Origin: CAZLBV01 sp964557845
GTDB lineage: Bacteria; Acidobacteriota; Aminicenantia; Aminicenantales; Aminicenantaceae
DNA: 20,050 bases
Reading direction: 5' to 3'
Assembly: GCA_964557845.1 (NCBI GenBank)
Contig: CAZLBV010000250.1
Span: 1-20,050 of the forward strand
Position 1 is the stretch's first letter; each line of letters opens with the position of its first letter. A program made the translations under genes and the position numbers. Under the pieces are notes generated by a model that made no database searches, was not told the origin of the DNA, and worked only from the letters and a program-made list of their open reading frames with translations. Shown here piece by piece: positions 1 through 7,507 of this stretch.

Positions 1-1221
1 TCTCGGAATCATTTTCGTGAAAACTCCCCCTAGAGTCTCGATCCCCAAAGTTAATGGAGTTACATCCAGTAAAAGAACATCCTTTACATCCCCGGACAAA
101 ACCGCACCCTGGATCGCAGCACCGGCAGCAACCACTTCATCAGGGTTGACACCTTTGTTCGGTTCTTTTTTAAATATATCTCTTACTAATTCCTGAACCT
201 TGGGAATTCTGGTCGAACCACCTACCAGTATAACTTCATTTATGTCTTGCGCAGTTATTCCGGCGTCTTTCAATGCTTGCTGACAGGGATCCAGTGTCCT
301 CTGCACAATGTCTTCCATAAGCTGCTCAAGCTTGGATCTGGTCATTTTTATTAAAAAATGCTTTGGGCCTGAGGCATCGGCTGTAATAAAAGGAAGGTTG
401 ATCTCAGTTTCCGTAGTTGTGGATAATTCGATTTTGGCTTTTTCTGCTGCTTCTTTCAATCTTTGCAGAGCCATTTTATCTTTGGTTAGATCAATTCCTG
501 ATTCCTTTTTAAATTCTGCTACTAAATAATCCTGTATCTTCTGATCGATATCATCTCCTCCAAGATGGGTATCTCCATTGGTAGATTTAACTTCAACTAC
601 GCCTTCACCTATCTCAAGTATGGAAATGTCGAAGGTTCCTCCTCCAAAATCATAAACAGCAACTGTTTGATCTTTTTTCTTATCCATTCCGTAAGCCAGT
701 GCCGCTGCTGTAGGTTCATTTATGATCCTTTCAACCTTTAATCCTGCTATTTTGCCTGCATCTTTAGTAGCCTTTCTCTGACTATCATTAAAGTAGGCCG
801 GAACCGTGATAACAGCATTTTCAATTTTTTCTCCCAAATAATCTTCGGCGGCTTTTTTCAATTTTCTTAGAATCAGTGCAGATATTTCCGGTGGAGCGTA
901 TTTTTTTCCTAAAGCTTCAATGACAGCATTCCCGCTTGAATCTTCGACGACTTTAAAGGGAACTTGTTTGATCTCCTCTGGAACTTCCTTAAATCTTCTC
1001 CCCATAAATCTTTTAATAGAATATATGGTATTCTCAGGGTTAGTAATTCTCTGTCGTTTAGCAACCTGACCGACTAATCTTTCTCCTTTCTCAGTAAAAG
1101 CAACAACTGAAGGAGTTGTCCTCCCACCTTCTTCATTCTGAATAATGACAGGTTTATCTCCTTCCATGACTGCAACTACAGAATTAGTCGTACCCAAGTC
1201 AATTCCAATCGTTTTTGACAT
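1..1221 (-). CDS. dnaK: Molecular chaperone DnaK (Hsp70), N-terminal 407 residues, cut by the window edge
   Basis: ATP-dependent Hsp70 chaperone of the cytoplasm, working with DnaJ and GrpE in protein folding. The minus-strand reading frame starts with ATG at 1221 and stays open to base 1. The protein begins MSKTIGIDLGTTNS, the phosphate-1 loop of the Hsp70 ATPase. It also has AYFNDSQRKATKDAG, NEPTAAALAYG, the phosphate-2 segment DFGGGTFD, and the adenosine segment LVGGSTRIPKVQ. The visible end, LLLDVTPLTLGIETLGG, is the linker and first strand of the substrate-binding domain, so about 200 or more C-terminal residues lie beyond the left edge. The SD is GAGGAG, about 7 bases before the ATG. 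A strong vegetative-type promoter lies just upstream, and no CIRCE operator is visible. Neither grpE nor dnaJ lies upstream, so dnaK starts its own transcript here. Confidence 0.98.
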   Translation of the reverse strand, partial: MSKTIGIDLGTTNSVVAVMEGDKPVIIQNEEGGRTTPSVVAFTEKGERLVGQVAKRQRITNPENTIYSIKRFMGRRFKEVPEEIKQVPFKVVEDSSGNAVIEALGKKYAPPEISALILRKLKKAAEDYLGEKIENAVITVPAYFNDSQRKATKDAGKIAGLKVERIINEPTAAALAYGMDKKKDQTVAVYDFGGGTFDISILEIGEGVVEVKSTNGDTHLGGDDIDQKIQDYLVAEFKKESGIDLTKDKMALQRLKEAAEKAKIELSTTTETEINLPFITADASGPKHFLIKMTRSKLEQLMEDIVQRTLDPCQQALKDAGITAQDINEVILVGGSTRIPKVQELVRDIFKKEPNKGVNPDEVVAAGAAIQGAVLSGDVKDVLLLDVTPLTLGIETLGGVFTKMIPR

Positions 1222-1252
1222 AATTCATCTCCTCTAAATTAAGTATATGTAT

Positions 1253-1281
1253 AATATAAAATATGAGTGTGTCTTTGTCAA
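1253..1281 (-). promoter_or_regulatory. Probable sigma-70-type promoter of dnaK
   Basis: Read on the minus strand, a perfect -35 TTGACA (1276-1281) is followed after 17 bases by TATATT (1253-1258), five of six matches to the -10 consensus. The predicted start near 1246 would give a leader of about 25 bases containing the GAGGAG ribosome site. No heat-shock CIRCE inverted repeat (TTAGCACTC type) is present between 1222 and 1303. Confidence 0.75.
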
Positions 1282-1303
1282 GTATATTTTATAATTAAAC
1301 CAT

Positions 1304-1335
1304 AAAAAAACCCGTCATTTCTAACGGGTTTTTTT
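1304..1335 (-). terminator. Rho-independent terminator after the malic enzyme gene
   Basis: A hairpin with core arms CCCGT (1311-1315) and ACGGG (1324-1328) and an 8-base loop is extended by seven A-T pairs, so an A-tract lies on one side and a T-tract on the other. On the minus strand it falls about 70 bases after the malic enzyme stop and ends in seven Ts. The symmetric A/T flanks would let it work in both directions. It separates the malic enzyme transcript from the dnaK promoter. Confidence 0.88.
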
Positions 1336-1403
1336 ATTTTTAGGATAATACAGCAGGGTTATCGATAGGTTTTGAATTTTTTCTTCAAAATATCTAAAAT
1401 TCT

Positions 1404-2753
1404 TTATTCATCGGGATCAATGATAAATCTCTCTTTCATTAATGTCTGGACTTCAGATCGCGCCTTTTTGATTATGGATTCAGCCATCTTAAATCTTTCT
1501 TCAGGAGAAGTTTTCACCCTTGCTACACCTTGTTCAATTCCTTTGTTCCCTACTGCTATGGCTTCTCTTGGAAACACCTCCCATTGGTCCATATTCGGTA
1601 TGATGTAGTCCTCGTTTATCCCTTTATCTTCCGCCACCTTTGCCAGTTCATTAGCAGCTTCAATACACATCTCATCAGTTATCTTGGTAGCTCTGATATC
1701 CAACGCTCCTCTAAATATACCTGGGAAACCTAAGGAATTATTTACCTGATTTGGAAAATCAGATCTTCCGGTAGCCACAATTCTCGCACCCGCTTCTTTC
1801 GCTTCCCATGGCCATATCTCCGGAATAGGATTTGCCTCAGCAAAAACAATCGCATCCTCTCTCATCGTTTTTACCCATTCTTTTTTTATGACTCCAGGCC
1901 CCACTTTGGAAGCGGAGATAAGAACGTCTGTATCCCGGATGGCATCGGCCATATCGCCTTTTCTATTTTCTTTATTGGTTATCTCGCAGATATGCCACTT
2001 CTCTTTGAAATCCTTTTTTAAAGTTTCTTTATCCTCACGATCCCTATATAAAATACCTTTTGAATCTACTTGAATTATATTCCCAGGAGTGACGCCTGCC
2101 TTCACGATCAGACGTGAGATAGCAATATTGGCGGCGCCGGCACCGATCAGTGATACCTTAATATCCTTGATATCTTTTTTAACTATCTTAAGTGCATTGA
2201 TCAAACCAGCCACGGTCACGCAAGCTGTTCCTTGTTGGTCATCATGCCAGACAGGGATTTCACATTCTTCTCTTAAAGTATCAAGAATATAGAAACACTT
2301 GGGATGGGACATATCTTCCAGGTTGACCCCACCGAATGTAGGCTGCAGCCACTTGACCATTTGAATGATCTGGTCAGGATCTTTAGTTCCTATACAAATT
2401 GGAAAAGCATCGACACCCCCTAAATATTTGTAGAGAAGAGCCTTGCCTTCCATTACCGGCAGCCCTGCTTCCGGACCGATGTCCCCAAGACCCAAAACTC
2501 TGGAACCATCAGAAACAACAGCTACAAAGTTTCCCTTATTGGTCATCTCGTAAGCTTTTTCTTTATCTTTTTCGATCTCTCTACACGGATCAGCAACTCC
2601 AGGAGTATACCAAACCGCAAAATCATTGAAGTCCCTGATCCTGCATTTAGGAATGACTTCGATCTTCCCCCTATAAAAAGGATGAAGACGCATCGCATCC
2701 TTAGCTGGTTGTTCCGCCTTTTCTAGTAATTCTTCAACCGTTACTTCTTTCAT
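1404..2753 (-). CDS. Short-form malic enzyme (malate dehydrogenase, oxaloacetate-decarboxylating)
   Basis: Catalyses oxidative decarboxylation of malate to pyruvate and CO2 with NAD(P)+ in the cytoplasm. The 449 residues match the short prokaryotic malic enzymes without the C-terminal phosphotransacetylase-like domain of MaeB. Visible motifs are YTPGVADP (catalytic Tyr49), the SDGSRVLGLGDIG segment from residue 81, MEGKALLYK (catalytic Lys104), metal-site residues in NLED (144-147) and HDDQQGT (170-176), the Rossmann turn GAGAAN (204-209), FAEANPIPEI (304-313) and TGRSDFPNQVNN (328-339). The start ATG is preceded at 8 bases by a strong AAGGAGG. The gene has its own promoter, a leader hairpin and a terminator, so it is probably monocistronic. 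The NAD versus NADP preference cannot be read with confidence. Confidence 0.96.
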   Translation of the reverse strand: MKEVTVEELLEKAEQPAKDAMRLHPFYRGKIEVIPKCRIRDFNDFAVWYTPGVADPCREIEKDKEKAYEMTNKGNFVAVVSDGSRVLGLGDIGPEAGLPVMEGKALLYKYLGGVDAFPICIGTKDPDQIIQMVKWLQPTFGGVNLEDMSHPKCFYILDTLREECEIPVWHDDQQGTACVTVAGLINALKIVKKDIKDIKVSLIGAGAANIAISRLIVKAGVTPGNIIQVDSKGILYRDREDKETLKKDFKEKWHICEITNKENRKGDMADAIRDTDVLISASKVGPGVIKKEWVKTMREDAIVFAEANPIPEIWPWEAKEAGARIVATGRSDFPNQVNNSLGFPGIFRGALDIRATKITDEMCIEAANELAKVAEDKGINEDYIIPNMDQWEVFPREAIAVGNKGIEQGVARVKTSPEERFKMAESIIKKARSEVQTLMKERFIIDPDE

Positions 2754-2767
2754 TTATAATGCCTCCT

Positions 2768-2806
2768 TGGAATGGCAGCCGAAATATTATTTATTTCACC
2801 ATTCCA
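2768..2806 (-). promoter_or_regulatory. Leader hairpin next to the malic enzyme ribosome site
   Basis: Outer arms TGGAATGG (2768-2775) and CCATTCCA (2799-2806) pair over 8 bp. An inner pair GAAATA/TATTTC (2781-2786, 2792-2797) closes a 5-base loop, with an asymmetric 5/1-base internal loop between the two stems. In the minus-strand mRNA the base of the stem directly abuts the AAGGAGG of the malic enzyme gene. No T-tract follows, so it is not an ordinary terminator. An effect on translation or mRNA stability is inference. Confidence 0.55.
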
Positions 2807-2820
2807 TAAATTATATTTAT

Positions 2821-2838
2821 AATAATAATAATAATAAT
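2821..2838. repeat. AAT trinucleotide microsatellite, six exact units
   Basis: Six tandem AAT units lie just downstream of the predicted malic enzyme -10 box, at the expected transcription start and in the leader. Copy-number change here would alter leader length, not the promoter spacer. Confidence 0.85.
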
Positions 2839-2844
2839 TGACCC

Positions 2845-2872
2845 ATTATAGCCCCCTTCCATTAAAAGTCAA
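2845..2872 (-). promoter_or_regulatory. Probable promoter of the malic enzyme gene
   Basis: On the minus strand, TTGACT (2867-2872) is followed after 16 bases by a perfect TATAAT (2845-2850). The predicted start is near 2838, giving a leader of roughly 85 bases that contains the AAT repeat and the hairpin. The spacer includes a run of five Gs. Confidence 0.75.
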
Positions 2873-2941
2873 TCTGTTTGATTGTCACTCCCTAACAGCC
2901 TACAGGTCTCCCGGCTGGTTGTCCCCCATATGGTTAAAACC

Positions 2942-4021
2942 TCAACGATGAAGAAAACATCTTTCACTATCAGTTTCACCAGGTTTTTTGGTAATAATCA
3001 TGGCTATATTTAACTCATTGGCCTTATCGATTATTTCTTGATCCCTGATCGATCCCAAAGGATAAATTATGGCCGTGATCCTGTTTTTCCCGGCGAGTTC
3101 AACGACATCACTGAACGGCATAAATGCATCAGAAGCCATCACACATCCCTCAGGTCCATAGCCCCGGCGTGAAAACTTAATCGCATCTTCAGCCGCATCA
3201 ATACGGCTTCTCTGTCCTGAGCCGATACCGTGAACTTTATCGCTTTTTCCTATAATAACCGCATTCGACCGGGTATAACAGGCCACTGTCCAATTAAAAA
3301 TGGCAGCTTCAATTTCTTCCCGGGAAGGTTTTCTTTCAGACACAATATCAATGGAATCAGGAGATACGATCTTGGAATCAAACCTCTTTTGCAGGAGAAA
3401 TCCACCAATAACTCTTTTGAATTCAATTTCATGATCGATCGAGGGAGAATCAATCGGCCCTCCCATTTTTACAATTCTCAGAGGTTTTCTGGTTTGTAAG
3501 ATGTTCATTGCTTCTGGAGTAAAATCAGGAGCATAAACCACTTCAATATTTCTTCCTCCTTCAACTATTATATTGGCAGTATCCTCATCCACTGGATGGC
3601 TGAAAACATCAACACTTCCAAAGTTTGATAAGGGATCACAATTCCAGGCTTTTTCAAAAGCTTCAGCCACACTTTCCCCTAGTGCCACTCCACTGGGCAT
3701 TTCATGTTTTATCAGAACGCAAATCTTCTTATTTTTATAGATGGAGGCCAGTTTTCTGGTTAATCGCTGGCCGAGATCCATATCACCTACATTGATGTAT
3801 CCTAAACCCTTTGTGCCCTGTTGGAGGACTTCTAAGGTTGCCATATTAGGACCTTTAGCGTTGGTTTCTTTATAAAAAGCTGCCGGATATCCTGGATTCT
3901 CACCATATCGCATGGATAAAACTTTAGTAAATTTGATCTCATTAAATAATACAGTTTCGGGGAAATCTTCTTCCACTTTTTTCCTATATTGGGCCCTGGT
4001 TAATTTTCCATTTTTTTCCAT
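2942..4021 (-). CDS. Stand-alone AICAR transformylase (PurH C-terminal-domain homologue)
   Basis: Predicted to transfer the formyl group from 10-formyl-tetrahydrofolate to AICAR, giving FAICAR, the penultimate step of IMP synthesis. At 359 residues it corresponds only to the transformylase half of bifunctional PurH (about 520 residues). The MGS-like IMP cyclohydrolase domain is absent. Visible signatures are RYGENP (38-43), the Lys-His pair in IKHEMPSGVA (K105, H106; the catalytic KH of this family), CDPLSNFGS (128-135), RSNAVIIGK (251-259), GIGSGQRSRIDA (265-276), DAFMPFSDVVE (298-308) and an ending like the usual RHFxH tail. It lies 6 bases after purO, so the two are almost certainly co-transcribed and functionally paired. 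The SD-like AAAGGA is rather distant (about 11 bases). The name PurV has been used for such separate transformylases. Confidence 0.85.
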   Translation of the reverse strand: MEKNGKLTRAQYRKKVEEDFPETVLFNEIKFTKVLSMRYGENPGYPAAFYKETNAKGPNMATLEVLQQGTKGLGYINVGDMDLGQRLTRKLASIYKNKKICVLIKHEMPSGVALGESVAEAFEKAWNCDPLSNFGSVDVFSHPVDEDTANIIVEGGRNIEVVYAPDFTPEAMNILQTRKPLRIVKMGGPIDSPSIDHEIEFKRVIGGFLLQKRFDSKIVSPDSIDIVSERKPSREEIEAAIFNWTVACYTRSNAVIIGKSDKVHGIGSGQRSRIDAAEDAIKFSRRGYGPEGCVMASDAFMPFSDVVELAGKNRITAIIYPLGSIRDQEIIDKANELNIAMIITKKPGETDSERCFLHR

Positions 4022-4027
4022 TTTTAC

Positions 4028-4762
4028 TTATGTCCTTTCCTTTCGGTTGATTAAATGAATTTTATACATATTTACTTTTTTCCTATCACAAAAAACACAT
4101 GCAAGAGCTACACGGAAATCCGGTCTATTTCCCTCTGGCTTTAAGGCATCATAAATCCCTTCCGCAGTACTGGCTTCATTTTTTTCTTCTAACTCAAGAT
4201 CCAAGGGCTCTCCCTCAAAAGAAGGCAAAGGATCTGTATTAACTCCGGTATAGGTACTGATCATTTTAGCTTTACCTGGAATAAGAGGCACTTCAAAATA
4301 AAACCTCAAGCATTTTCCCTCATCACCTCTTTTGATAATACTGAGCGCAGCATTCTCCCCAGGAAAAACACACCCGCTTATCCTCGGTGTATAAACTGGA
4401 GCATCCGGTTCATATTCCCACTCAGATAGAGAAGAATTCAAAACCTCAACTGCATTTTTACTTTGGGAGATATATCTTTGTATATCCTTGGTCTGTTTTC
4501 CATTGCTTACAGCTACACCATCATTAAAAAAAATAGATGGGTAGATCAACAGATCCGGATTCCCCTGGTTAAGCAGTTTTTCATCGGTTGGTTTGATCCA
4601 CAACGTATCTCCGGTCGATTCTATTTTCCTGGCCTGACTGGAAGGAGATCTTCCGGTAACTGCATAAACGATCACATCATAATTACCTGATTTATCCCTG
4701 CCAATAATGATCAATCTCCCAGGATATTCCATAGACCTCAAAGCCGCCAATATCTCATTCAT
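4028..4762 (-). CDS. purO: IMP cyclohydrolase, archaeal PurO type
   Basis: Predicted to close FAICAR to IMP, the last step of de novo purine synthesis. The sequence fits the PurO family (IMP_cyclohyd), best known from archaea and unrelated to the PurH cyclohydrolase domain. It shows a GRLIIIGRDKSG start, the substrate-loop segment YAVTGRSPSSQARKI, GDTLWIKPTD, NPDLLIYPSIFFNDGVAVSNGKQ and a YTPRISGCV segment. The reading frame extends upstream to a TTG at 4831, with an ATG at 4801. I prefer the ATG at 4762 (244 residues): it has AGGTGA about 4 bases before it and leaves only a short extension before the conserved GRLIIIG, as in archaeal members. Neither upstream start has a visible ribosome site. 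Pairing with the adjacent stand-alone transformylase strongly supports the function. Confidence 0.85.
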   Translation of the reverse strand: MNEILAALRSMEYPGRLIIIGRDKSGNYDVIVYAVTGRSPSSQARKIESTGDTLWIKPTDEKLLNQGNPDLLIYPSIFFNDGVAVSNGKQTKDIQRYISQSKNAVEVLNSSLSEWEYEPDAPVYTPRISGCVFPGENAALSIIKRGDEGKCLRFYFEVPLIPGKAKMISTYTGVNTDPLPSFEGEPLDLELEEKNEASTAEGIYDALKPEGNRPDFRVALACVFCDRKKVNMYKIHLINRKERT

Positions 4763-4883
4763 ACCTTCACCTGTTAATTTACAAATAATCGTAGGTATCA
4801 TACGATTTTTCTTAGTCAAAAGTAAAATCAATTAAGTAAAAAAGTCATTTAATACAGTTGTCATTCCTTATTTTGGTTTTTCA

Positions 4884-4912
4884 TTGTTTTATGTCAACAG
4901 TTAAGTTAGAAT
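4884..4912 (+). promoter_or_regulatory. Possible promoter of the LOG-family gene
   Basis: TTGTTT (4884-4889), a 17-base spacer and TAGAAT (4907-4912) lie directly before the ATG at 4919. The predicted start would coincide with the ATG, implying a leaderless message, which agrees with the absence of an SD sequence. The -35 match is poor. Confidence 0.35.
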
Positions 4913-4918
4913 TTCATC

Positions 4919-5668
4919 ATGTCAGATAAAATAGATATAGAAAAGATTGATAAGTTAGAGAAGGCCTATAAAAACCTTGAGTTCCTTAATTCTCCCGCAG
5001 CTCGAAGTGTCCGAATCCTTAGTGAATATCTTGAACCTCTCGAAAGATTGAACAGATTTAAAATTAAAAACACTGTTCTTTTTCTTGGTTCTGCCAGGGC
5101 CGATCCAAACAGCAAAGATTCCAAACTCTATCCGTATTACTGGGAGGCCGAAAAATTAGCTTATAAACTCGCTGACTGGGCGATACAACTTAAGGTTGAA
5201 GGAAAGCATTTTGTCATTATCACTGGCGGTGGCCCGGGCATCATGGAAGCTGCCAACCGGGGTGTGGACAGGGCTGGTGGAAAATCGATCGGAATGAATA
5301 TATCTTTACCCCATGAACAATTTCTGAATGAATTCATTCCCAAAGAGTTATGTTTCGTTTTTCATTACTTTTTCATGAGGAAATTTTGGCTCTTAAAATC
5401 AGCCAAAGCGGTCATAGCTTTTCCGGGCGGATTCGGCACACTGGATGAATTTTTCGAAACCATGACCTTAGTGCAAACAGGAAAGATCGATCGAAAAGAA
5501 CTGCGTATTTTACTCTTTGGGGAGGATTATTGGGAAAAAACTGTCAACTTTAAAAACTTGATCGACTTCGGAACCATTTCCCCAAAAGACCTCGATCTGT
5601 TTAAGATAACTTCTTCAGTCGATCAGGCTTTCGAATTTTTGCAAAAAAATCTGGTCGATTTTCTTTAA
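4919..5668 (+). CDS. LOG-family protein (nucleoside 5'-monophosphate phosphoribohydrolase-like)
   Basis: Member of the LOG/TIGR00730 family, formerly mis-named lysine decarboxylase. Characterised members hydrolyse the N-glycosidic bond of cytokinin nucleotides or other nucleoside monophosphates, releasing the base and ribose 5-phosphate. The diagnostic motifs are GGGPGIMEAANRG (103-115) and PGGFGTLDE (169-177), in a Rossmann-like fold that begins with VLFLGSARADP near residue 53. At 249 residues it is longer than the small LOGs (about 190) because of an N-terminal helical extension of about 50 residues, as in the larger bacterial type. No signal peptide is visible. It starts the plus-strand run, divergent from purO, and ends 6 bases before the rlpA-like gene. 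The true bacterial substrate is unknown. Confidence 0.9.
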   Translation: MSDKIDIEKIDKLEKAYKNLEFLNSPAARSVRILSEYLEPLERLNRFKIKNTVLFLGSARADPNSKDSKLYPYYWEAEKLAYKLADWAIQLKVEGKHFVIITGGGPGIMEAANRGVDRAGGKSIGMNISLPHEQFLNEFIPKELCFVFHYFFMRKFWLLKSAKAVIAFPGGFGTLDEFFETMTLVQTGKIDRKELRILLFGEDYWEKTVNFKNLIDFGTISPKDLDLFKITSSVDQAFEFLQKNLVDFL

Positions 5669-5674
5669 TAAAGA

Positions 5675-6310
5675 ATGCAGAGAAATCTTTATCTTTTTTT
5701 TGCCGGAATAACAGGATTCCTCTGTCTCTTTATACTTACATGCTGCACCCGTATCGAATTACCTGATTCCAGTAAAATTCAAACTGGCATAGCTTCCTGG
5801 TATGGTAAACCATTTCATGGAGAAATGACCTCAAATCAGGAGATCTTCAACATGTATGAATTAACCGCGGCCCACCCTACGCTTAAATTCAATACAATGG
5901 TCATGGTTACCAACCTTGAGAATGGAAAATCGGTCATAGTCCGAATTAATGACCGGGGACCATTTGTTAAGGACCGTGTGATCGACTTGTCCTATGCGGC
6001 CGCTAAATTGCTGGGCATGATCAACCCAGGCGTGGCTTCGGTAAGATTGGAAATATTAGATGAGCATATTTCATTTGATGATCAAATATCCTTTTCTTTA
6101 CAGGTAGGAGCCTTTATATCAAAAAAAAATGCTCAGGATCTAAAAAAACAACTTGAAAAGAAATATCAGAACGTATTTATAACTACGTATAAGACCAGAA
6201 ATGAAATATATTATAGAGTCAGAATAAAAGCAATTTCCCAAAAAGAAGCTGAGAGATTAGCCCATCAATTGATAAAAGATGGATTTACTGTTTTGATCAC
6301 AGAGCATTAA
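5675..6310 (+). CDS. rlpA: RlpA-family septal lipoprotein (DPBB domain plus SPOR domain)
   Basis: RlpA proteins are outer-membrane lipoproteins. In Pseudomonas the protein is a lytic transglycosylase that cuts peptidoglycan lacking stem peptides. The N-terminus has a hydrophobic stretch (5-22) ending in LTCC, a possible but non-ideal lipobox with Cys23 or Cys24. The double-psi beta-barrel spans about 38-126: GIASWYG, TSNQEIFNMYELTAAHPTL, then VRINDRGPF and RVIDLSYAAAKLLG. His67 and Asp93 stand at the positions of the conserved His/Asp pair. A SPOR domain (about 138-209: FSLQVGAF ... YYRVRI) would target denuded glycan at the division site. It follows the LOG-family gene after 6 bases, so the two are probably co-transcribed. 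The stop codon lies inside a 30-bp inverted repeat. Confidence 0.92.
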   Translation: MQRNLYLFFAGITGFLCLFILTCCTRIELPDSSKIQTGIASWYGKPFHGEMTSNQEIFNMYELTAAHPTLKFNTMVMVTNLENGKSVIVRINDRGPFVKDRVIDLSYAAAKLLGMINPGVASVRLEILDEHISFDDQISFSLQVGAFISKKNAQDLKKQLEKKYQNVFITTYKTRNEIYYRVRIKAISQKEAERLAHQLIKDGFTVLITEH

Positions 6311-6336
6311 CCAGGATTATTAATAATCCAGGTTAA
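6307..6336. repeat. 30-bp near-perfect palindrome overlapping the rlpA stop codon
   Basis: The arms are TTAACC (6307-6312), one A mismatch, GGATTATT (6314-6321), then AATAATCC (6322-6329), one A mismatch, GGTTAA (6331-6336). Fourteen of 15 position pairs are complementary and there is no spacer. It contains the rlpA stop TAA and lies 10 bases before the transporter ATG. No T-tract follows, so it is not a typical terminator. It may be an mRNA-stabilising or attenuating hairpin, or a protein-binding site. Confidence 0.7.
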
Positions 6337-6346
6337 CAAAATTATA

Positions 6347-7507
6347 ATGAGGAAAAAGATCCTTTTCTCGGCATCTATCTTTCATGCTGTGAACGACGCC
6401 GCTACAGTAACTATTCCTATGCTTTTTCCGCTTCTCTACTCAAAACAAATAATAATTCATAATTATTCGATGATAGGTATTTTATCCAACTTGGGTCTTT
6501 TAATGACCTTTGTATTTCAAATGCTGATTGGTGGGAATTCCCACAAACTTGAATATCGCCATATGGTATTACTCAGCATCTTCGGGATATCATTTTCAAT
6601 TATTGCCATCACATTTTGCAGCTCTTTTATCGCTCTTCTTTTTCTTTATCTCATAATGCGAATCTCGGCAAGCATCTATCATCCTCTCGGCATTTCAATG
6701 GTTTCCAGATTCCATCCTGGTGAATATCTCGATACAGCTATCGGTATTCAAGGAGGCTCGGGAAATCTCGGAGTATTCTTGGCATTTCTCAGCACAGGAT
6801 ATCTTGCTCAACAATATGGCTGGAAAATTCCTCTTTACATTTGGGGAGCCGTGATCTTCCTTGTGGGAAGCATAAGTTTTTTCTTGGTCCGCAAAATATC
6901 TTCACGCCTTGACCAAGGTATCACACTCGATATTTATTCCTGGAAGAAGTCTTTTTCATACCTTGTCCCCCACATCCCTGGCTTGATATTCGGAGGTGCC
7001 TGCTGGGCAACCACTATCTATTTTGCCCCGTCTTTACTTTCCCATCGGTTTGCGATCGATTTGGGGACAACAGGAGTATTTTTAGCTGTATGGATCGGAT
7101 TAGGCACTGCGATGACATACATTTTTGGATGGTTAAGCCGTAATCTGGGAAGAGCAAAACTGACCTTGGGAAGTTACATGCTATCTTCATTTTTTCTTAT
7201 GGTTTTAGGATTATCGAGCTCAAAACTTCTTGCACTGCCTGTTTTTTTTCTCTATGGAACCTTAATTTTTTTGATCTTCCCAGCAATTCAGTCTTCTCTG
7301 GGAGAGACAACACCACCCGAATTTCAAACTTTAGCCTTTAGTTTATTGGCTAACGTGCTTATGCTCACCGGGGCTTTCTTCTCTCTTTTATCCGGGATTT
7401 TAGCTGATCTTTCCGGTATCAATTCACCGTTTCTTTGCTTGGCTTTATTAGGCATTGTGGTATCATTCTTCAGCCTCCACAACTATAGAAAAAATTCCTT
7501 TAATTAA
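6347..7507 (+). CDS. Major facilitator superfamily transporter
   Basis: A very hydrophobic 386-residue protein with roughly 11-12 predicted membrane segments, consistent with a single MFS unit acting in the inner membrane. The first helix carries FHAVNDAATVTIPMLFPLL, resembling the opening of the Fsr (fosmidomycin-resistance) type efflux subfamily. The central part has PLGISMVSRF and GIQGGSGNLG, typical of helices 4-5 in that group. A basic loop (RKISSRLDQG) separates the two halves. The SD is weak. A 36-base gap filled mainly by a palindrome separates it from the rlpA-like gene, so co-transcription is likely but may be modulated. It converges on the glycosidase gene with a 34-base gap lacking a clear terminator. 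The substrate cannot be inferred. Confidence 0.85.
   Translation: MRKKILFSASIFHAVNDAATVTIPMLFPLLYSKQIIIHNYSMIGILSNLGLLMTFVFQMLIGGNSHKLEYRHMVLLSIFGISFSIIAITFCSSFIALLFLYLIMRISASIYHPLGISMVSRFHPGEYLDTAIGIQGGSGNLGVFLAFLSTGYLAQQYGWKIPLYIWGAVIFLVGSISFFLVRKISSRLDQGITLDIYSWKKSFSYLVPHIPGLIFGGACWATTIYFAPSLLSHRFAIDLGTTGVFLAVWIGLGTAMTYIFGWLSRNLGRAKLTLGSYMLSSFFLMVLGLSSSKLLALPVFFLYGTLIFLIFPAIQSSLGETTPPEFQTLAFSLLANVLMLTGAFFSLLSGILADLSGINSPFLCLALLGIVVSFFSLHNYRKNSFN

Noticed and set aside
2819..2840. AAT repeat as a CRISPR or coding repeat
   Set aside because: It is a simple trinucleotide run outside any gene, with no spacers.
2896..2919. Hairpin CAGCC/GGCTG downstream of the AICAR transformylase as a terminator
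   Set aside because: The stem is only about 5 bp plus a bulged extension, and no T-tract follows on the minus strand.
3230..3499. Plus-strand open frames opposite the purine, malic enzyme, glycosidase and PLP genes
   Set aside because: They lie antisense to well-supported genes, have no recognisable domains and no ribosome sites; they are shadow frames.
4763..4831. Longer N-terminus of the PurO protein from TTG 4831 or ATG 4801
   Set aside because: Neither start has an SD, and the extra residues precede the region where archaeal PurO proteins begin. The ATG at 4762 has AGGTGA before it. The longer forms are not fully excluded.
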